The notes: a model not told the origin generated them from the letters alone. Shown: positions 54,859 through 63,744, counted from the stretch's first letter. The stretch: 64,000 nt of DNA from Albimonas pacifica (GCF_900113695.1 NZ_FOQH01000003.1:124001-188000), one strand, 5' to 3'. Numbers and translations are program-made.

Positions 54859-55047
54859 CGCTCCCCCCGGGGCCTCGCGCCCGCGCCGGGCGGTTTTCGT
54901 GCAATCGCGAGGCGATGTCGATGCCGCCCGCGACCGCCACGCGAGGGAAGACGACCTGCCAAGTCTCCCTTATCATGCGCGCCGCGGCCGCGACCGGTCG
55001 CGCAAGCCGCGCGACCGTCATGACGCGGCCCGACCAGGAGGACCCCG

Positions 55048-55905
55048 GTGGCCATCGACTACGACAAGCTGATGAAGCTCGACATTCCCGCCGTCGAGCA
55101 GACCTACACGGAGCGCGACACGATGCTCTACGCCCTCGGGCTGGGGCTCGGCTCCGACCCGATGGACCTCGACGAGCTCGGCTTCGTCTACGAGGAGGGG
55201 CTGGCCGCCCTGCCGATGATGGCCAACGTGCTGGGGGCGAAGGGCTCCTGGGTGCGCGACATGGACACGGGGGTGAACTACCTCAAGGTCGTGCATGGCG
55301 AGCAGGCGCTGACGCTGCACGCGCCCCTGCCGGCCGCCGCCACCGTGGTCGGCAAGACCCGGGTGGCCGAGATCGTCGACAAGGGAGAGGGCCGCGGCGC
55401 CCTGCTGGTGGGCGAGCGCGAGATCACCGACAAGGCGACCGGCACGCTGCTGGCGACGGTTCGCCAGACCATCTTCGCGCGCGACGACGGCGGCTTCGGC
55501 GGCCCGGGCGAGGCCAGCCGCAAGCCTGCGAAGATGCCCGAGCGGGCGCCGGACCTGACGATCGCCCGCACGACCCGGCCGGAGCAGGCGCTGATCTACC
55601 GGCTCTCGGGCGACTACAACCCCCTGCACGCCGACCCGCGGGTGGCGGAGAAGGCCGGCTTCCCGCGCCCGATCCTGCACGGGCTCTGCACCTTCGGGAT
55701 CGGCGGCTTCGCGGTGCTGAAGGGCGCCTGCGGGCTGGATGCGGCGAAGCTCAAGCGGCTCGACGCCCGCTTCACCTCGCCCGTGTTCCCCGGCGAGACG
55801 CTGGAGACGGACCTGTGGCTCGACGGCTCGGAAGTGTTCTTCCGGGTGCGCATCCCGGCGCGGGAGAAGGTGGCGCTCGACAACGGCTACGCCGTGGTGG
55901 GCTGA
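55048..55905 (+). CDS. MaoC family enoyl-CoA hydratase (double hot-dog)
   Basis: 285 aa with an N-terminal degenerate and C-terminal active hot-dog domain, as in hydratase 2 of peroxisomal MFE-2. Active site YRLSGDYNPLHADPRVAEKAGFPRPILHGLCTFGIGGFAVL (Asp and His of hydratase 2). Hydrates 2-enoyl-CoA to (3R)-hydroxyacyl-CoA. GTG start with CAGGAGGA. First gene of a trio with a DUF35 protein and a thiolase-like protein. Confidence 0.92.
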   Translation: MAIDYDKLMKLDIPAVEQTYTERDTMLYALGLGLGSDPMDLDELGFVYEEGLAALPMMANVLGAKGSWVRDMDTGVNYLKVVHGEQALTLHAPLPAAATVVGKTRVAEIVDKGEGRGALLVGEREITDKATGTLLATVRQTIFARDDGGFGGPGEASRKPAKMPERAPDLTIARTTRPEQALIYRLSGDYNPLHADPRVAEKAGFPRPILHGLCTFGIGGFAVLKGACGLDAAKLKRLDARFTSPVFPGETLETDLWLDGSEVFFRVRIPAREKVALDNGYAVVG

Positions 55906-55968
55906 GCGTCCGCGCGGGGGGCTGCGGCCCCTCGCGCCCCAGAACCATAAGAATCCAAGGAGGAACCC

Positions 55969-56337
55969 ATGTCTCAGGAGATCCGGCCCGAGGCCGACTT
56001 CCAGGCGCACCTGGCGGAGGGTCGCTTCATGATCCTGCGCGCCAGGGGCTCCGGCCGCTGCTTCTGGCCGCCGCGGGTGGCCGAGCCGCGCACCGGCGAC
56101 ACCGACCTCGAGTGGGTCGAGGCGTCGGGCGAGGGCGTGGTCTACTCGACCACCGTCATGCGCCCGCGCCCGCCGGCCGCCCCCTACAACGTCGCCCTGA
56201 TCGACCTCGCCGAAGGCGCCCGCATGATGTCGCGGGTCGAGGGGCCGGCCCCCGAGGAGGTGAGCATCGGCATGAAGGTGCGCGCGCGCATCGCAGCTGG
56301 CGAGGACGGCCCGCTGGTCGTCTTCGACCCGGCGTGA
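55969..56337 (+). CDS. DUF35 OB-fold protein lacking zinc-ribbon cysteines
   Basis: 122-aa acyl-CoA-binding partner of thiolase-fold enzymes. The OB domain (LEWVEASGEGVVYSTTVMRPRPPAAPYNVALIDLAEGARMMSRVEG, ending VRARIAAGEDGPLVVFDPA) is typical. The preceding ribbon reads LRARGSGRCFWPPRVAEPRTGDTD: the four Cys normally found there are gone (the one Cys is at another position). AAGGAGGAA site. 63 nt behind MaoC, 11 nt before the thiolase-like gene. Confidence 0.9.
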   Translation: MSQEIRPEADFQAHLAEGRFMILRARGSGRCFWPPRVAEPRTGDTDLEWVEASGEGVVYSTTVMRPRPPAAPYNVALIDLAEGARMMSRVEGPAPEEVSIGMKVRARIAAGEDGPLVVFDPA

Positions 56338-56348
56338 GGGAGAACGAC

Positions 56349-57500
56349 ATGACCGGATTTCCCCGCGGCCGCACCGCCATCGTCTCCGCCGTCACGCACG
56401 GCATGGGCGAGACCCCCGGCTTCCACGAGACCGACCTCGCCGCCGCCGCCGCCGTGAAGGCGCTGAAGAAGGTCGGGCTGACGCCGGCCGACGTCGACGG
56501 GCTGTGGATCGCCCAGCCCACCGACATGCTGGCCGGGCTGAGCTTCGCCCAATACCTCGGGATCCATCCCAGGATCACCGGCAACAACCGGGTCGGCGGG
56601 TCCTCGTTCCTGACCCACATGCACGAGGCGGCGCTGGCGCTGGACGCGGGGCTGATCGACGTGGCGCTGATCGCCTACGGCTCGAACCAGCGCAGCTCGA
56701 CCGGCAAGCTGGTCTCCACGGCGCGGCCGGACCCGTGGGACGGGCCCTACAAGCCGGTGCTGCCGGTGGCGGCCTACGCCTTCGCCGCGGCCCGGCACAT
56801 GCACCAGTACGGCACGACCCCTGAGCAGCTCGCCGAGGTCGCCGTGGCCGCCCGCGGCTGGGCGAAGCTGAACCCGGACGCGTTCATGCGCGGCGACCTG
56901 ACGGTAGACGACGTGCTGTCCGCGCGCCGGGTGGCGGACCCGCTGGGCGTGCGCGACTGCTGCCTGGTGACCGACGGGGCGGCGGCGATCGTGATGACGC
57001 GCGCCGACCGGGCGAAGGACCTGACCGAGGTTCCGGCGCATGTGCTGGGGATCGCGGCGGCCACCACGCACATGCAGGTGAGCTCGATGGCCGACCTGAC
57101 GGTCTCGGCCGCGGCCGAATCCGGCCCGCGGGCGATGGCTCAGGCGGGGGTGAAACCCTCGGACTTCGACGTGGTGGAGCTCTACGACGCCTTCTCGATC
57201 AACACCTTGCTGTTCCTCGAGGATCTGGGGTTCTGCAAGAAGGGCGAGGGCGGGGCCTTCGTCTCCGGCGGGCGGATCGCGCCCGGGGGCGAGTTGCCGG
57301 TGAACACCAACGGCGGCGGCCTGAGCTGCGTGCATCCCGGCATGTACGGCCTCTTCACCGTCGTCGAGGCGGTGGAGCAGATCACGGGCGCGGCCGGCGA
57401 GCGGCAGGTGGAGGGCGCGAAGCTGGCGCTCTCCCACGCCAACGGCGGCTTCCTGTCGAGCCAGGTGACGGCCGTCCTCGGCGCGCCCGAGACGGTGTGA
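56349..57500 (+). CDS. thiolase-superfamily protein without the nucleophilic Cys (Ltp2/SCPx-like)
   Basis: 383 aa of the lipid-transfer (SCP-x) thiolase branch. The nucleophile region reads NNRVGGSSFLTHMHEA: no Cys where thiolases have one. Other marks are ELYDAFSINTLLFLEDLG (Tyr279) and NTNGGGLSCVHPGMYGL (His and Tyr333). With the adjacent DUF35 and MaoC genes this resembles the hydratase/retro-aldolase sets of steroid side-chain degradation (Ltp2 with ChsH2-DUF35), where Ltp2 is a cysteine-less aldolase. Annotating it as acetyl-CoA acetyltransferase would be unsafe. GAGGGAGA site. A 41-bp repeat follows. Confidence 0.85.
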   Translation: MTGFPRGRTAIVSAVTHGMGETPGFHETDLAAAAAVKALKKVGLTPADVDGLWIAQPTDMLAGLSFAQYLGIHPRITGNNRVGGSSFLTHMHEAALALDAGLIDVALIAYGSNQRSSTGKLVSTARPDPWDGPYKPVLPVAAYAFAAARHMHQYGTTPEQLAEVAVAARGWAKLNPDAFMRGDLTVDDVLSARRVADPLGVRDCCLVTDGAAAIVMTRADRAKDLTEVPAHVLGIAAATTHMQVSSMADLTVSAAAESGPRAMAQAGVKPSDFDVVELYDAFSINTLLFLEDLGFCKKGEGGAFVSGGRIAPGGELPVNTNGGGLSCVHPGMYGLFTVVEAVEQITGAAGERQVEGAKLALSHANGGFLSSQVTAVLGAPETV

Positions 57501-57550
57501 GGCGCGGGCCGGCCCGCGGTCTCCGCGGGCCGGCTTGGTCCTGCCGGCGT

Positions 57551-57591
57551 CGGGGGGGCGTCCTCGGGGGCGTCGAGCCCCCTCGGCCGCC
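57551..57591 (+). repeat. 41-bp dispersed repeat, copy 2
   Basis: Identical to 22971-23011, 50 nt after the thiolase-like gene's stop, between convergent genes. See copy 1. Confidence 0.85.
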
Positions 57592-57629
57592 CGCCGCCTT
57601 GCGGGGGCGCCCGGGGCGGGCGCCGGGCG

Positions 57630-58418
57630 CTACTCGTCGATCGAGGGCCCGACCTGCGCGTTCACGATGCCCCCGTCCACGGTCAGCGTGTTGCCCACGA
57701 TGTAGTCGCCCGAACGGGCGGCGAGGTAGAGCGCGGCGGCGCCGATGTCCTCCTCGTTGCCGATGCGCTTCGCGGGGATCCGGCGGGAGACGACGTCGGC
57801 ATGGTCGCGCGCGGCGGTGTTCATGTCAGAGGCGAAGGCGCCCGGCGCAATGGCGGTGACGTTGACGTGGTCCTCGACCAGCTTCGCCGCCACTCGGCGC
57901 GTGAGATAGATCAGCCCCGCCTTCGAGGCGTGGTAGGCGTAGGTGTCCCATGGGTTCAGGCGCTGGCCGTCGATGGAGGCGACGTTGATCACCTTCGCGG
58001 GGCGCTCCGCGCTCGCGTTCGCCTTCAGCATCCCGTGCAGCTTCTGCATCAGGAAGAAGGGCGCCTTGAGGTTCACGTCCATCGACTTGTCCCAGCCCTT
58101 CTCGGAATAGGACTCGAACGGCTCGCCCCAGGCGACGCCGGCGTTGTTCACGAGGATGTCGAGGGCGGGCTCGCGTTCGGAGAGCTCGGCGACCAGGCGC
58201 TCGATCCCCTCGATCGTGGAGACGTCGCCGGGCAGGGCCACGCAGTTGGGGCCGAGCGCTTCCGCGGTCTCCAGGCAGGCGGGGGCCTTGCGGGAGGTCA
58301 CGTAGACCCTGGCGCCGGCGGCGACGAAGGTCGCGGCGATGATCCGCCCGAGCCCCCGCGAGCCGCCGGTGACGAGGGCGGTGCGGCCCTCGAGCGAGAA
58401 GAGCGTTGCGAGATCCAT
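57630..58418 (-). CDS. SDR family oxidoreductase
   Basis: 262-aa classical short-chain dehydrogenase. NAD(P) loop TGGSRGLG (17-24), DILVNNAGVAWGEPF, Ser in NVASIDGQ, YHASKAG (Tyr/Lys pair) and AIAPGAFASDMNT, ending VGNTLTVDGGIVN. YVTSRK after the second strand suggests NADP. AAGGAGGA site. Convergent with the thiolase-like gene; a 401-bp spacer separates it from the molybdopterin gene, so an operon is doubtful. Confidence 0.93.
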   Translation of the reverse strand: MDLATLFSLEGRTALVTGGSRGLGRIIAATFVAAGARVYVTSRKAPACLETAEALGPNCVALPGDVSTIEGIERLVAELSEREPALDILVNNAGVAWGEPFESYSEKGWDKSMDVNLKAPFFLMQKLHGMLKANASAERPAKVINVASIDGQRLNPWDTYAYHASKAGLIYLTRRVAAKLVEDHVNVTAIAPGAFASDMNTAARDHADVVSRRIPAKRIGNEEDIGAAALYLAARSGDYIVGNTLTVDGGIVNAQVGPSIDE

Positions 58419-58819
58419 GGGGGTCCTCCTTGTCGGGTCCGGCGACGGCCGGTTTCTCTCGACCTGCCGGCCGGGTTGGGTCCGGTTGTTGGACGCGGGC
58501 GGAGGGAGGAACAGGGGTCGGCGGGACGGCTCTGCCGTCCGCTGCGCGGCCGGGACGCCCGCCCGCCGACCCCGTCGCGGCAGGACGGCGCGACCGCCCG
58601 CGCGGGGGCACGCCGGCGATGCGCCCAAGGCCCCGACGGTCCGCCCCGGACGGCGGGGGGATCGCGAAACGGCAGGTCCGGCGCCCGCCCCGGCGGAGCG
58701 GGGTGGGCGGGCGGGGCTTCGCCGGGGCGGGCGCCGGGCCGGGGCAGGGCGCGAGGCGCCTGGCCCGGGTGATCCCGCCAGGGCCGACCGCTCTCCGCGC
58801 CGCCCGCCCGGCGCTGGCC
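58419..58819. other. spacer between the molybdopterin and SDR genes
   Basis: Non-coding, 401 bp. Contains the 18-bp inverted repeat at 58678-58737 and, near 58440-58500, a less GC-rich patch suitable for the SDR promoter, though no clear boxes are seen. Confidence 0.5.
58678..58737. repeat. 18-bp perfect inverted repeat with G-quadruplex motif in the loop
   Basis: Arms 58678-58695 and 58720-58737, 18 of 18. The 24-nt loop contains GGGGTGGGCGGGCGGGG at 58700-58716, exactly the 17-mer of 7493-7509 (20 bp identical including flanks). Stems of the two elements differ. Confidence 0.8.
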
Positions 58820-61099
58820 TCAGGCGGCGGCGTCCTGCAGCGCCTGCCAGACCCGGTGGGGGGTGGCGGGCATGTCGAAGGCCTCCACCCCGCGCGAGGC
58901 CAGCGCGTCGAGGATCGCGTTCATCGCCGCGGGCAGGGCGCCGATGGTTCCGGCCTCGCCCACGCCCTTCGCCCCCAGCTCGTTGGTCGGCGAGGGGATC
59001 TCGAGGTTGTCGAGCGCGGTCGCCGCCGGCAGCAGATCCGCGCGCGGCATGAAATAATCCATGAAGGTCGCCGTCAGGAACTGCCCCTCGGCGTCGTAGA
59101 CGCAGCGCTCGCCGAAGACCTGGCCCAGCCCCTGCATCAGCCCGCCCCAGACCTGGCCTGCGACCAGCGTGCCGTTCACCACCACCCCGCAGTCGTCCAG
59201 CGCGGCATAGCGCTCGATCGTCGTGACCCCCGTCTCGGGGTCCACCTCCACCTCCGCCACATGCAGGCCGGAGGGGAAGTTGCGCGGGCTCGGCAGCTCG
59301 ACCGTGGTGTCCAGCACCCCGGGATGGGCGGCCGCGATCTCCAGCAGCCCCAGCGTGCGGTTGGAGGCGCGGGAGCGGAACTCGCCCTCGGCGTAGTCGA
59401 GGTCCGAGGGCTCGACCGCCAGCTCCTGCGCCGCGAGATCCCGCGCCTTGGCGACGATCTGCCGGGCGCATTCCACCAGCACCGAGCCCTGCGACATCAG
59501 CGTGCGCGAGCCGAAGGCGCCCGCGCCCTTGCGCGCCGGCCCGCCGTTGCGCTGGAGCGAGAGGCTGATCCGCGCCGGATCGATCTCGAGCCGCGAGCCG
59601 ACCAGCTCCGGGAACACCGTCTCGTGCCCCTGGCCGGAGGCGACGGCGAGCTCGTGGAGCAGGATCGTGCCGTCGGCCTCGAAGGTGATCGCGGCCTCGT
59701 CGGAGGGCAGCACCCCGCCCGAGGGCTCGACGAAGAGCGCGCAGCCGATGCCGCGCAGCCGGCCCTTCGCCTCGGCCGCGGCGCGGCGGTCGGCGAAGCC
59801 CTGCCAGTCGGACATCTTCAGCCCGTCCTCCAGCAGCCGGGGCAGGTCGCCGCTGTCGTAGGCGCTGGGCATCGGCGCGAAGGGCAGCGGGTAGGGATAG
59901 GCGTCGGGTCCGATCGCGTTCAGCCGGCGCAGGGCGAGGCGGTCGAGGCCCGTCTGCCGCGCCGCCTCGTCCACCAGCCGCTCGACCACATAGGCCATCT
60001 CGGGGCGCGCGGCGCCCCGATAGGCGGCGAGCTGGGTCTTGTTGGTCACGCACAGCCGCACGCGCCCGTCGATGGCCGGGATCCGGTAGGCCCCCGTCGC
60101 CATCACGCCCGCGTTCATCACCGAGGTCAGCGGCCCCGACGTCCCCGGGTGATGCCCCAGATCCGCGATCCAGTCGTGGCTGAGCGCCAGAAACCGCCCC
60201 TCGGCGTCCAGCGCCAGCTCCGCCTCCATCACGATGCCGCGGCCCTGGTAATCGGAGACCATGGTCTCCGAGCGCGTGGACAGCCACTTCACCGGCCGCC
60301 CCAGCTCGCGCGAGGCCAGCGCGATGGCGAGATACTCGGGATAGGCGTCGGCGCGCACGCCGAAGGCGCCGCCGACGTCCTCGGCAAAGACGCGCACCGC
60401 CTCGGGCGCGAGGCCGGTCGCATAGACCAGCGCGTCGCGCAGGCCCTGCATGCCCTGGCTGGGGGCGTGAAGCTCCAGCACGTCGCCGTCCCAGCTGGCG
60501 ACGGCGGCCTTGGGCTCCATCGGGTTGGGCACGAGCCGCTCCGAGGTCAGGGCGATGCGCACCCGGTGGGCGGCGGCGGCGAAACCCTCGGCCACCGCCT
60601 CCGGATCGCCGAAGCGATATTCGAAGGCCCGGTTGCCGGGGATCTTGTCGTGGAGCTGGGGGGCGCCCTCGGCCAGCGCGGCGACGGGGTCGACGACCGC
60701 CTCCAGCGGCTCGATCTCGAACTCGGCGAGCTCCAGCGCATCGCGGGCCTGCGCCTCGGTCTCGGCGATCACCACGGCCAGCGGCTCGCCGACGTAGCGC
60801 ACGCGGTCGTAGGCGAAGACGGCGGATTCGGGGGCGAGCAGCGGGCCGTCGTGGCCCGGGAAGGGCATCGGCGGGGCGGTGCGCCGCCAGCCGGCGGCGG
60901 CGACCTCGGCCTGGGTCAGCGCCAGGCGGACGCCCTCGGCCTCGCGCACCGCGTCGAGGTCGAGGGAGACGATCCGGCCGTGCGCGTGGTCCGAGCGCAG
61001 GAACACGGCCCGCAGCTGGCCGGGGAGCGAGACGTCGTCGGTGTAGCGCCCCCGGCCGGTGGTCAGCCGCGGATCCTCGCGTCGGCCCTGGTAGCTCAT
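58820..61099 (-). CDS. xanthine dehydrogenase family molybdopterin-binding subunit (CoxL-like, form II)
   Basis: 759-aa molybdenum hydroxylase large subunit. DPRLTTGRGRYTDDVSLPGQL opening, GGAFGVRADAYPEYLAIALASRELGRPVKW, an active-site loop AYRGAARPEMAYVVERLVDEAA (form II, not the AYRCSFR of true CO dehydrogenase) and catalytic Glu in GAKGVGEAGTIGALPAAMNAI. Such subunits act with a FAD and a 2Fe-2S subunit; neither is next to it. Substrate unknown. ATG with GAGAGG. Confidence 0.9.
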   Translation of the reverse strand: MSYQGRREDPRLTTGRGRYTDDVSLPGQLRAVFLRSDHAHGRIVSLDLDAVREAEGVRLALTQAEVAAAGWRRTAPPMPFPGHDGPLLAPESAVFAYDRVRYVGEPLAVVIAETEAQARDALELAEFEIEPLEAVVDPVAALAEGAPQLHDKIPGNRAFEYRFGDPEAVAEGFAAAAHRVRIALTSERLVPNPMEPKAAVASWDGDVLELHAPSQGMQGLRDALVYATGLAPEAVRVFAEDVGGAFGVRADAYPEYLAIALASRELGRPVKWLSTRSETMVSDYQGRGIVMEAELALDAEGRFLALSHDWIADLGHHPGTSGPLTSVMNAGVMATGAYRIPAIDGRVRLCVTNKTQLAAYRGAARPEMAYVVERLVDEAARQTGLDRLALRRLNAIGPDAYPYPLPFAPMPSAYDSGDLPRLLEDGLKMSDWQGFADRRAAAEAKGRLRGIGCALFVEPSGGVLPSDEAAITFEADGTILLHELAVASGQGHETVFPELVGSRLEIDPARISLSLQRNGGPARKGAGAFGSRTLMSQGSVLVECARQIVAKARDLAAQELAVEPSDLDYAEGEFRSRASNRTLGLLEIAAAHPGVLDTTVELPSPRNFPSGLHVAEVEVDPETGVTTIERYAALDDCGVVVNGTLVAGQVWGGLMQGLGQVFGERCVYDAEGQFLTATFMDYFMPRADLLPAATALDNLEIPSPTNELGAKGVGEAGTIGALPAAMNAILDALASRGVEAFDMPATPHRVWQALQDAAA

Positions 61100-61197
61100 C
61101 GTCCGCCTCTCCTCGTCACGGTTGGTCCGGACATATGAACCGGAACCGGGCGGCGAGGAAAGGCGCTCGTTGCGGCGGCGGACGCGGCGCCGCGGGC

Positions 61198-62109
61198 TCA
61201 GTCCCCGAGCAGCGCCTCAACCGCGGCGCGGCGGGGCAGCGGGGCGACGGCGCCCCAGCCCTCGACCGAGAGCGAGGCGGCGGCGGAGGCGAAGCGGGCC
61301 GAGGCCTGCGCGTCCCCCGTCTCCAGCCAGCGCGTGAGGAAGGCGCCGTCGAAGCAGTCGCCGGCGCCGGTGGCGTCGACCGCCTGCGCCTTGCGGGCGG
61401 GGATCGTGGCGCGCGCGTCCGGGGTCGCCACCATCACCCCCTCGGCCCCCAAGGTCAGCGCGACGACCCTGGCCCCGAGGTCGAGGTAGAAGTCGCAGAC
61501 CGCCTCCGCGCTGTCCTTGCCGGTCAGCTGCTTCGCGTCGTCGAAGCCGGGCAGGGCGATGTCCACCTTCGCCATGGCGGCGTGGATCACCTCGCGGGCC
61601 CGCTCCAGCGGCCACAGGCGCAGGCGCAGGTTGGGATCGTAGGAGACCGGGACGCCGGCGGCGCGGGCGGCCTCGATGGCGGCGAACCCGGCCTCGGCCG
61701 CGGTCTCGGAGATCGCCTGGGTGATGCCCGACAGGTGCAGGCAGCGGGCGGAGCGGATCGCCTCCAGCGGCAGGTCCGCGGGCGTCATCCGGGCGGCGGC
61801 GGAGCCGGCGCGGCGGTATTCGAATTCGTGCCCGTCGGGGCCGTGGCGCACGAAGTAGAGGCCGGTGGGCGCCTTGTCGTCCCGGGCGACGGCGGAGGCG
61901 TCGACGCCCTCGCGGGCCCACAGGGCGGTCAGGGCATCCCCAAAACTGTCGGCGCCCAGCCGGGTGGCGACGCCGGAGCGGGCGCCCAGCCGGGCGGCGG
62001 CGATGGCGACGTTGGAGACGTCGCCGCCGAACCCCTCCAGCCAGCGGCCGGGCTCGGTCTCGTTGAACTCGACGAGCGGCTCGCCGAGGCAGAGCAGGTC
62101 GAGTCCCAT
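61198..62109 (-). CDS. kdgK: 2-dehydro-3-deoxygluconokinase-like PfkB sugar kinase
   Basis: 303-aa PfkB kinase: substrate-binding FGGDVSNVAIAAARLG, DPNLRLRLW, and catalytic DATGAGDCFDGAF (Asp251 base, anion hole GAGD). YRRAGSAAARMTPADL favours KDG kinase, which fits the sugar-acid neighbours. It shares one base with the stop of the aldolase gene, so it is last in the coupled set. Confidence 0.85.
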   Translation of the reverse strand: MGLDLLCLGEPLVEFNETEPGRWLEGFGGDVSNVAIAAARLGARSGVATRLGADSFGDALTALWAREGVDASAVARDDKAPTGLYFVRHGPDGHEFEYRRAGSAAARMTPADLPLEAIRSARCLHLSGITQAISETAAEAGFAAIEAARAAGVPVSYDPNLRLRLWPLERAREVIHAAMAKVDIALPGFDDAKQLTGKDSAEAVCDFYLDLGARVVALTLGAEGVMVATPDARATIPARKAQAVDATGAGDCFDGAFLTRWLETGDAQASARFASAAASLSVEGWGAVAPLPRRAAVEALLGD

Positions 62110-62744
62110 CAGGCGGCCTCGCGCGCGGCGTGGACGGCGGCGACGAGCTGGGCGGCGACGACGCCGACCTCTGCGGCCGGGCGCCCGGGCTTGTAGAGGG
62201 CCGAGCCGATGCCCGCCCCGTCGGCACCGGCCGCCATGAACTCGGCCAGGTTGGCGGCGCCGACGCCCCCCGTCACCACGATGCGGGCCGAGGCGGGCAG
62301 GACGGCGCGGATCGCCTTGATGAACTTCGGCGTGATCGCGTCGCCGGGGAAGATCTTCAGGCAGTCGGCGCCGGCGTCGAGCGCGGCGAAGGCCTCGGAC
62401 GGCGTGAACACGCCGGGGCAGGAGACCATGCCGAGGCGCTTGGTGGCCCGCACCACCTCGGCGTTGAAGTTGGGGGAGACGACGATCCGCCCGCCCGCAT
62501 CCGCCGTGCGCTGCACCTGCTCGGGCGTCAGCACGGTGCCGGCGCCGATCAGGCAGGTCTCGCCATGGGCGTCGGCGAGCTGGCGGATGGTGTCGTAGGG
62601 CTCGGGCGAGTTCAGCGGGGCCTCGAGGATCGAGAAGCCGGCGTCCACCAGGGCCTTGCCGACGGGCAGGGCCTCGGGCGGGGTGATGCCGCGCAGGATG
62701 GCGAGCAGCGGCAGGCGGTCGAGGGCGGCGTCGAGCGTGGTCAT
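62109..62744 (-). CDS. dgoA: 2-dehydro-3-deoxy-6-phosphogalactonate aldolase
   Basis: 211-aa class I KDPG/KDPGal aldolase: LPLLAILRGITPPEALPVGKAL, Glu41 in ILEAPLNSPEPYDTI, IGAGTVL, SPNFN and the Schiff-base Lys130 in CLKIFPGDAI. The ILRGI and LNSPEP blocks match the DgoA branch rather than Eda. Makes pyruvate and glyceraldehyde-3-phosphate. Overlaps dgoK by 4 nt (ATGA). Confidence 0.92.
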   Translation of the reverse strand: MTTLDAALDRLPLLAILRGITPPEALPVGKALVDAGFSILEAPLNSPEPYDTIRQLADAHGETCLIGAGTVLTPEQVQRTADAGGRIVVSPNFNAEVVRATKRLGMVSCPGVFTPSEAFAALDAGADCLKIFPGDAITPKFIKAIRAVLPASARIVVTGGVGAANLAEFMAAGADGAGIGSALYKPGRPAAEVGVVAAQLVAAVHAAREAA

Positions 62745-63676
62745 GCGGTCTCTCCGGTCAGGCGGGCCGCGCGGGCGACGGCGTGGAGGCCGGCGGCGGC
62801 GATGTCGGGGGGCAGGGTCTGGGAGGCGAGGCCGAAGGCCGTCAGGGCGGTGGCATAGCGGGCGGCCAGCGCCGCGTTGGCGATCAGGCGGATCGGCGCG
62901 CTCTCGGGGGCGCCCTCCGGCGCGTTGGCCGCGATCTCGGCCCCGATCAGCAGCCCCGAGAGGAACGACCCGGTGCGGCCGGGCGCCAGCTCCGCGAAGA
63001 GCGCGCGGGCGCGGATCGAGAAGAAGGCGCCCAGCAGGTCGCCGGGGGTCTGCAAGCCGCGGGCGGCGGCGAGGCCCTCGGCGAAGCCCGCGGCGTCCTC
63101 GGCGGCGTCGGCCGGGGGCGAGAGCGTGTCGGCCAGGATCGTGTGGCGCGAGAGCGCCGCATAGAGCTCGCCGGTCATCGAGGTGCGGAAGCCGGCGATG
63201 CGGCCCTCCCTGACCTCGACCCACTTGGAATGGGTGCCGGGCAGGGCGACCGTGCCCGCGGTCAGGCCGGTGCCGACGACCTGGGTTTCCTCGCCGCGCA
63301 TCACGTCGGGGCCGGCTTCGGTGCGGGCGGAGACGCCGGGGACGATCCAGGCGGGGCGGCCGGTCAGGTCGGCGATGTCGGTGAGTTCGGCGGCGAGCTC
63401 CGGCAGGCCGACGCCCGCGGGGCCGGCCTCGGCGTAGGGCGCCTCGCGCCAGCCGGAGCGGGAGCCGATCATGCCGGACATCAGGACGGGCAGCGCCTCG
63501 GGCCAGCCGCCGACGGCCTCGGCGAAGGCGGCAGGAAAACCGCCTTCGGGGAGGGCGCGGATGCCGTGGGCGCTCTCGCGGCGCCCCAGCACGCGGCCGG
63601 CGGCGTCCAGCAGGTAGGCGCGGAGCGAGGAGGTGCCCCAGTCGAGGGCGATGAGGGTCGCGGGGGCGTCAGGCAT
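62741..63676 (-). CDS. dgoK: 2-dehydro-3-deoxygalactonokinase
   Basis: 311-aa kinase that phosphorylates 2-keto-3-deoxygalactonate. Family blocks: LIALDWGTSSLRAYLLD, VLMSGMIGSRSGWREAPY, RGEETQVVG, LPGTHSKWVEV and FLSGLLIGAEI. The pair dgoK-dgoA is the De Ley-Doudoroff D-galactonate route. A terminator separates it from the upstream dehydratase gene. Confidence 0.93.
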   Translation of the reverse strand: MPDAPATLIALDWGTSSLRAYLLDAAGRVLGRRESAHGIRALPEGGFPAAFAEAVGGWPEALPVLMSGMIGSRSGWREAPYAEAGPAGVGLPELAAELTDIADLTGRPAWIVPGVSARTEAGPDVMRGEETQVVGTGLTAGTVALPGTHSKWVEVREGRIAGFRTSMTGELYAALSRHTILADTLSPPADAAEDAAGFAEGLAAARGLQTPGDLLGAFFSIRARALFAELAPGRTGSFLSGLLIGAEIAANAPEGAPESAPIRLIANAALAARYATALTAFGLASQTLPPDIAAAGLHAVARAARLTGETA

Positions 63677-63704
63677 CGGGGTCGCTTCGCGCTCGGGTCG
63701 GTTG

Positions 63705-63744
63705 AAAAGGCGGCCTGGCCCCCGGTGTGGGACGGGGGCCAGGC
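63705..63744 (-). terminator. terminator after the dehydratase gene
   Basis: An 11-bp perfect stem, 63713-63723 with 63734-63744, 10-nt loop; on the minus strand it is followed by a TTTT run (63708-63705). It lies between the dehydratase stop and dgoK, so may lower expression of the downstream genes. Confidence 0.75.

Noticed and set aside
56349-57500. Ordinary acetyl-CoA acetyltransferase
   Set aside because: The nucleophilic Cys position is Ser/Gly, so Claisen chemistry is unlikely.
58419-60287. Reading frame running upstream of the SDR gene through the molybdopterin gene
   Set aside because: Arg/Pro/Ala composition and overlap with a well-defined molybdopterin subunit; only the part from 58418 leftward is the SDR gene.
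58820-61099. Aerobic carbon monoxide dehydrogenase large subunit
   Set aside because: The active-site loop is AYRGAARP, not the Cys-containing AYRCSFR of true CO dehydrogenase, and no coxM/coxS are adjacent.
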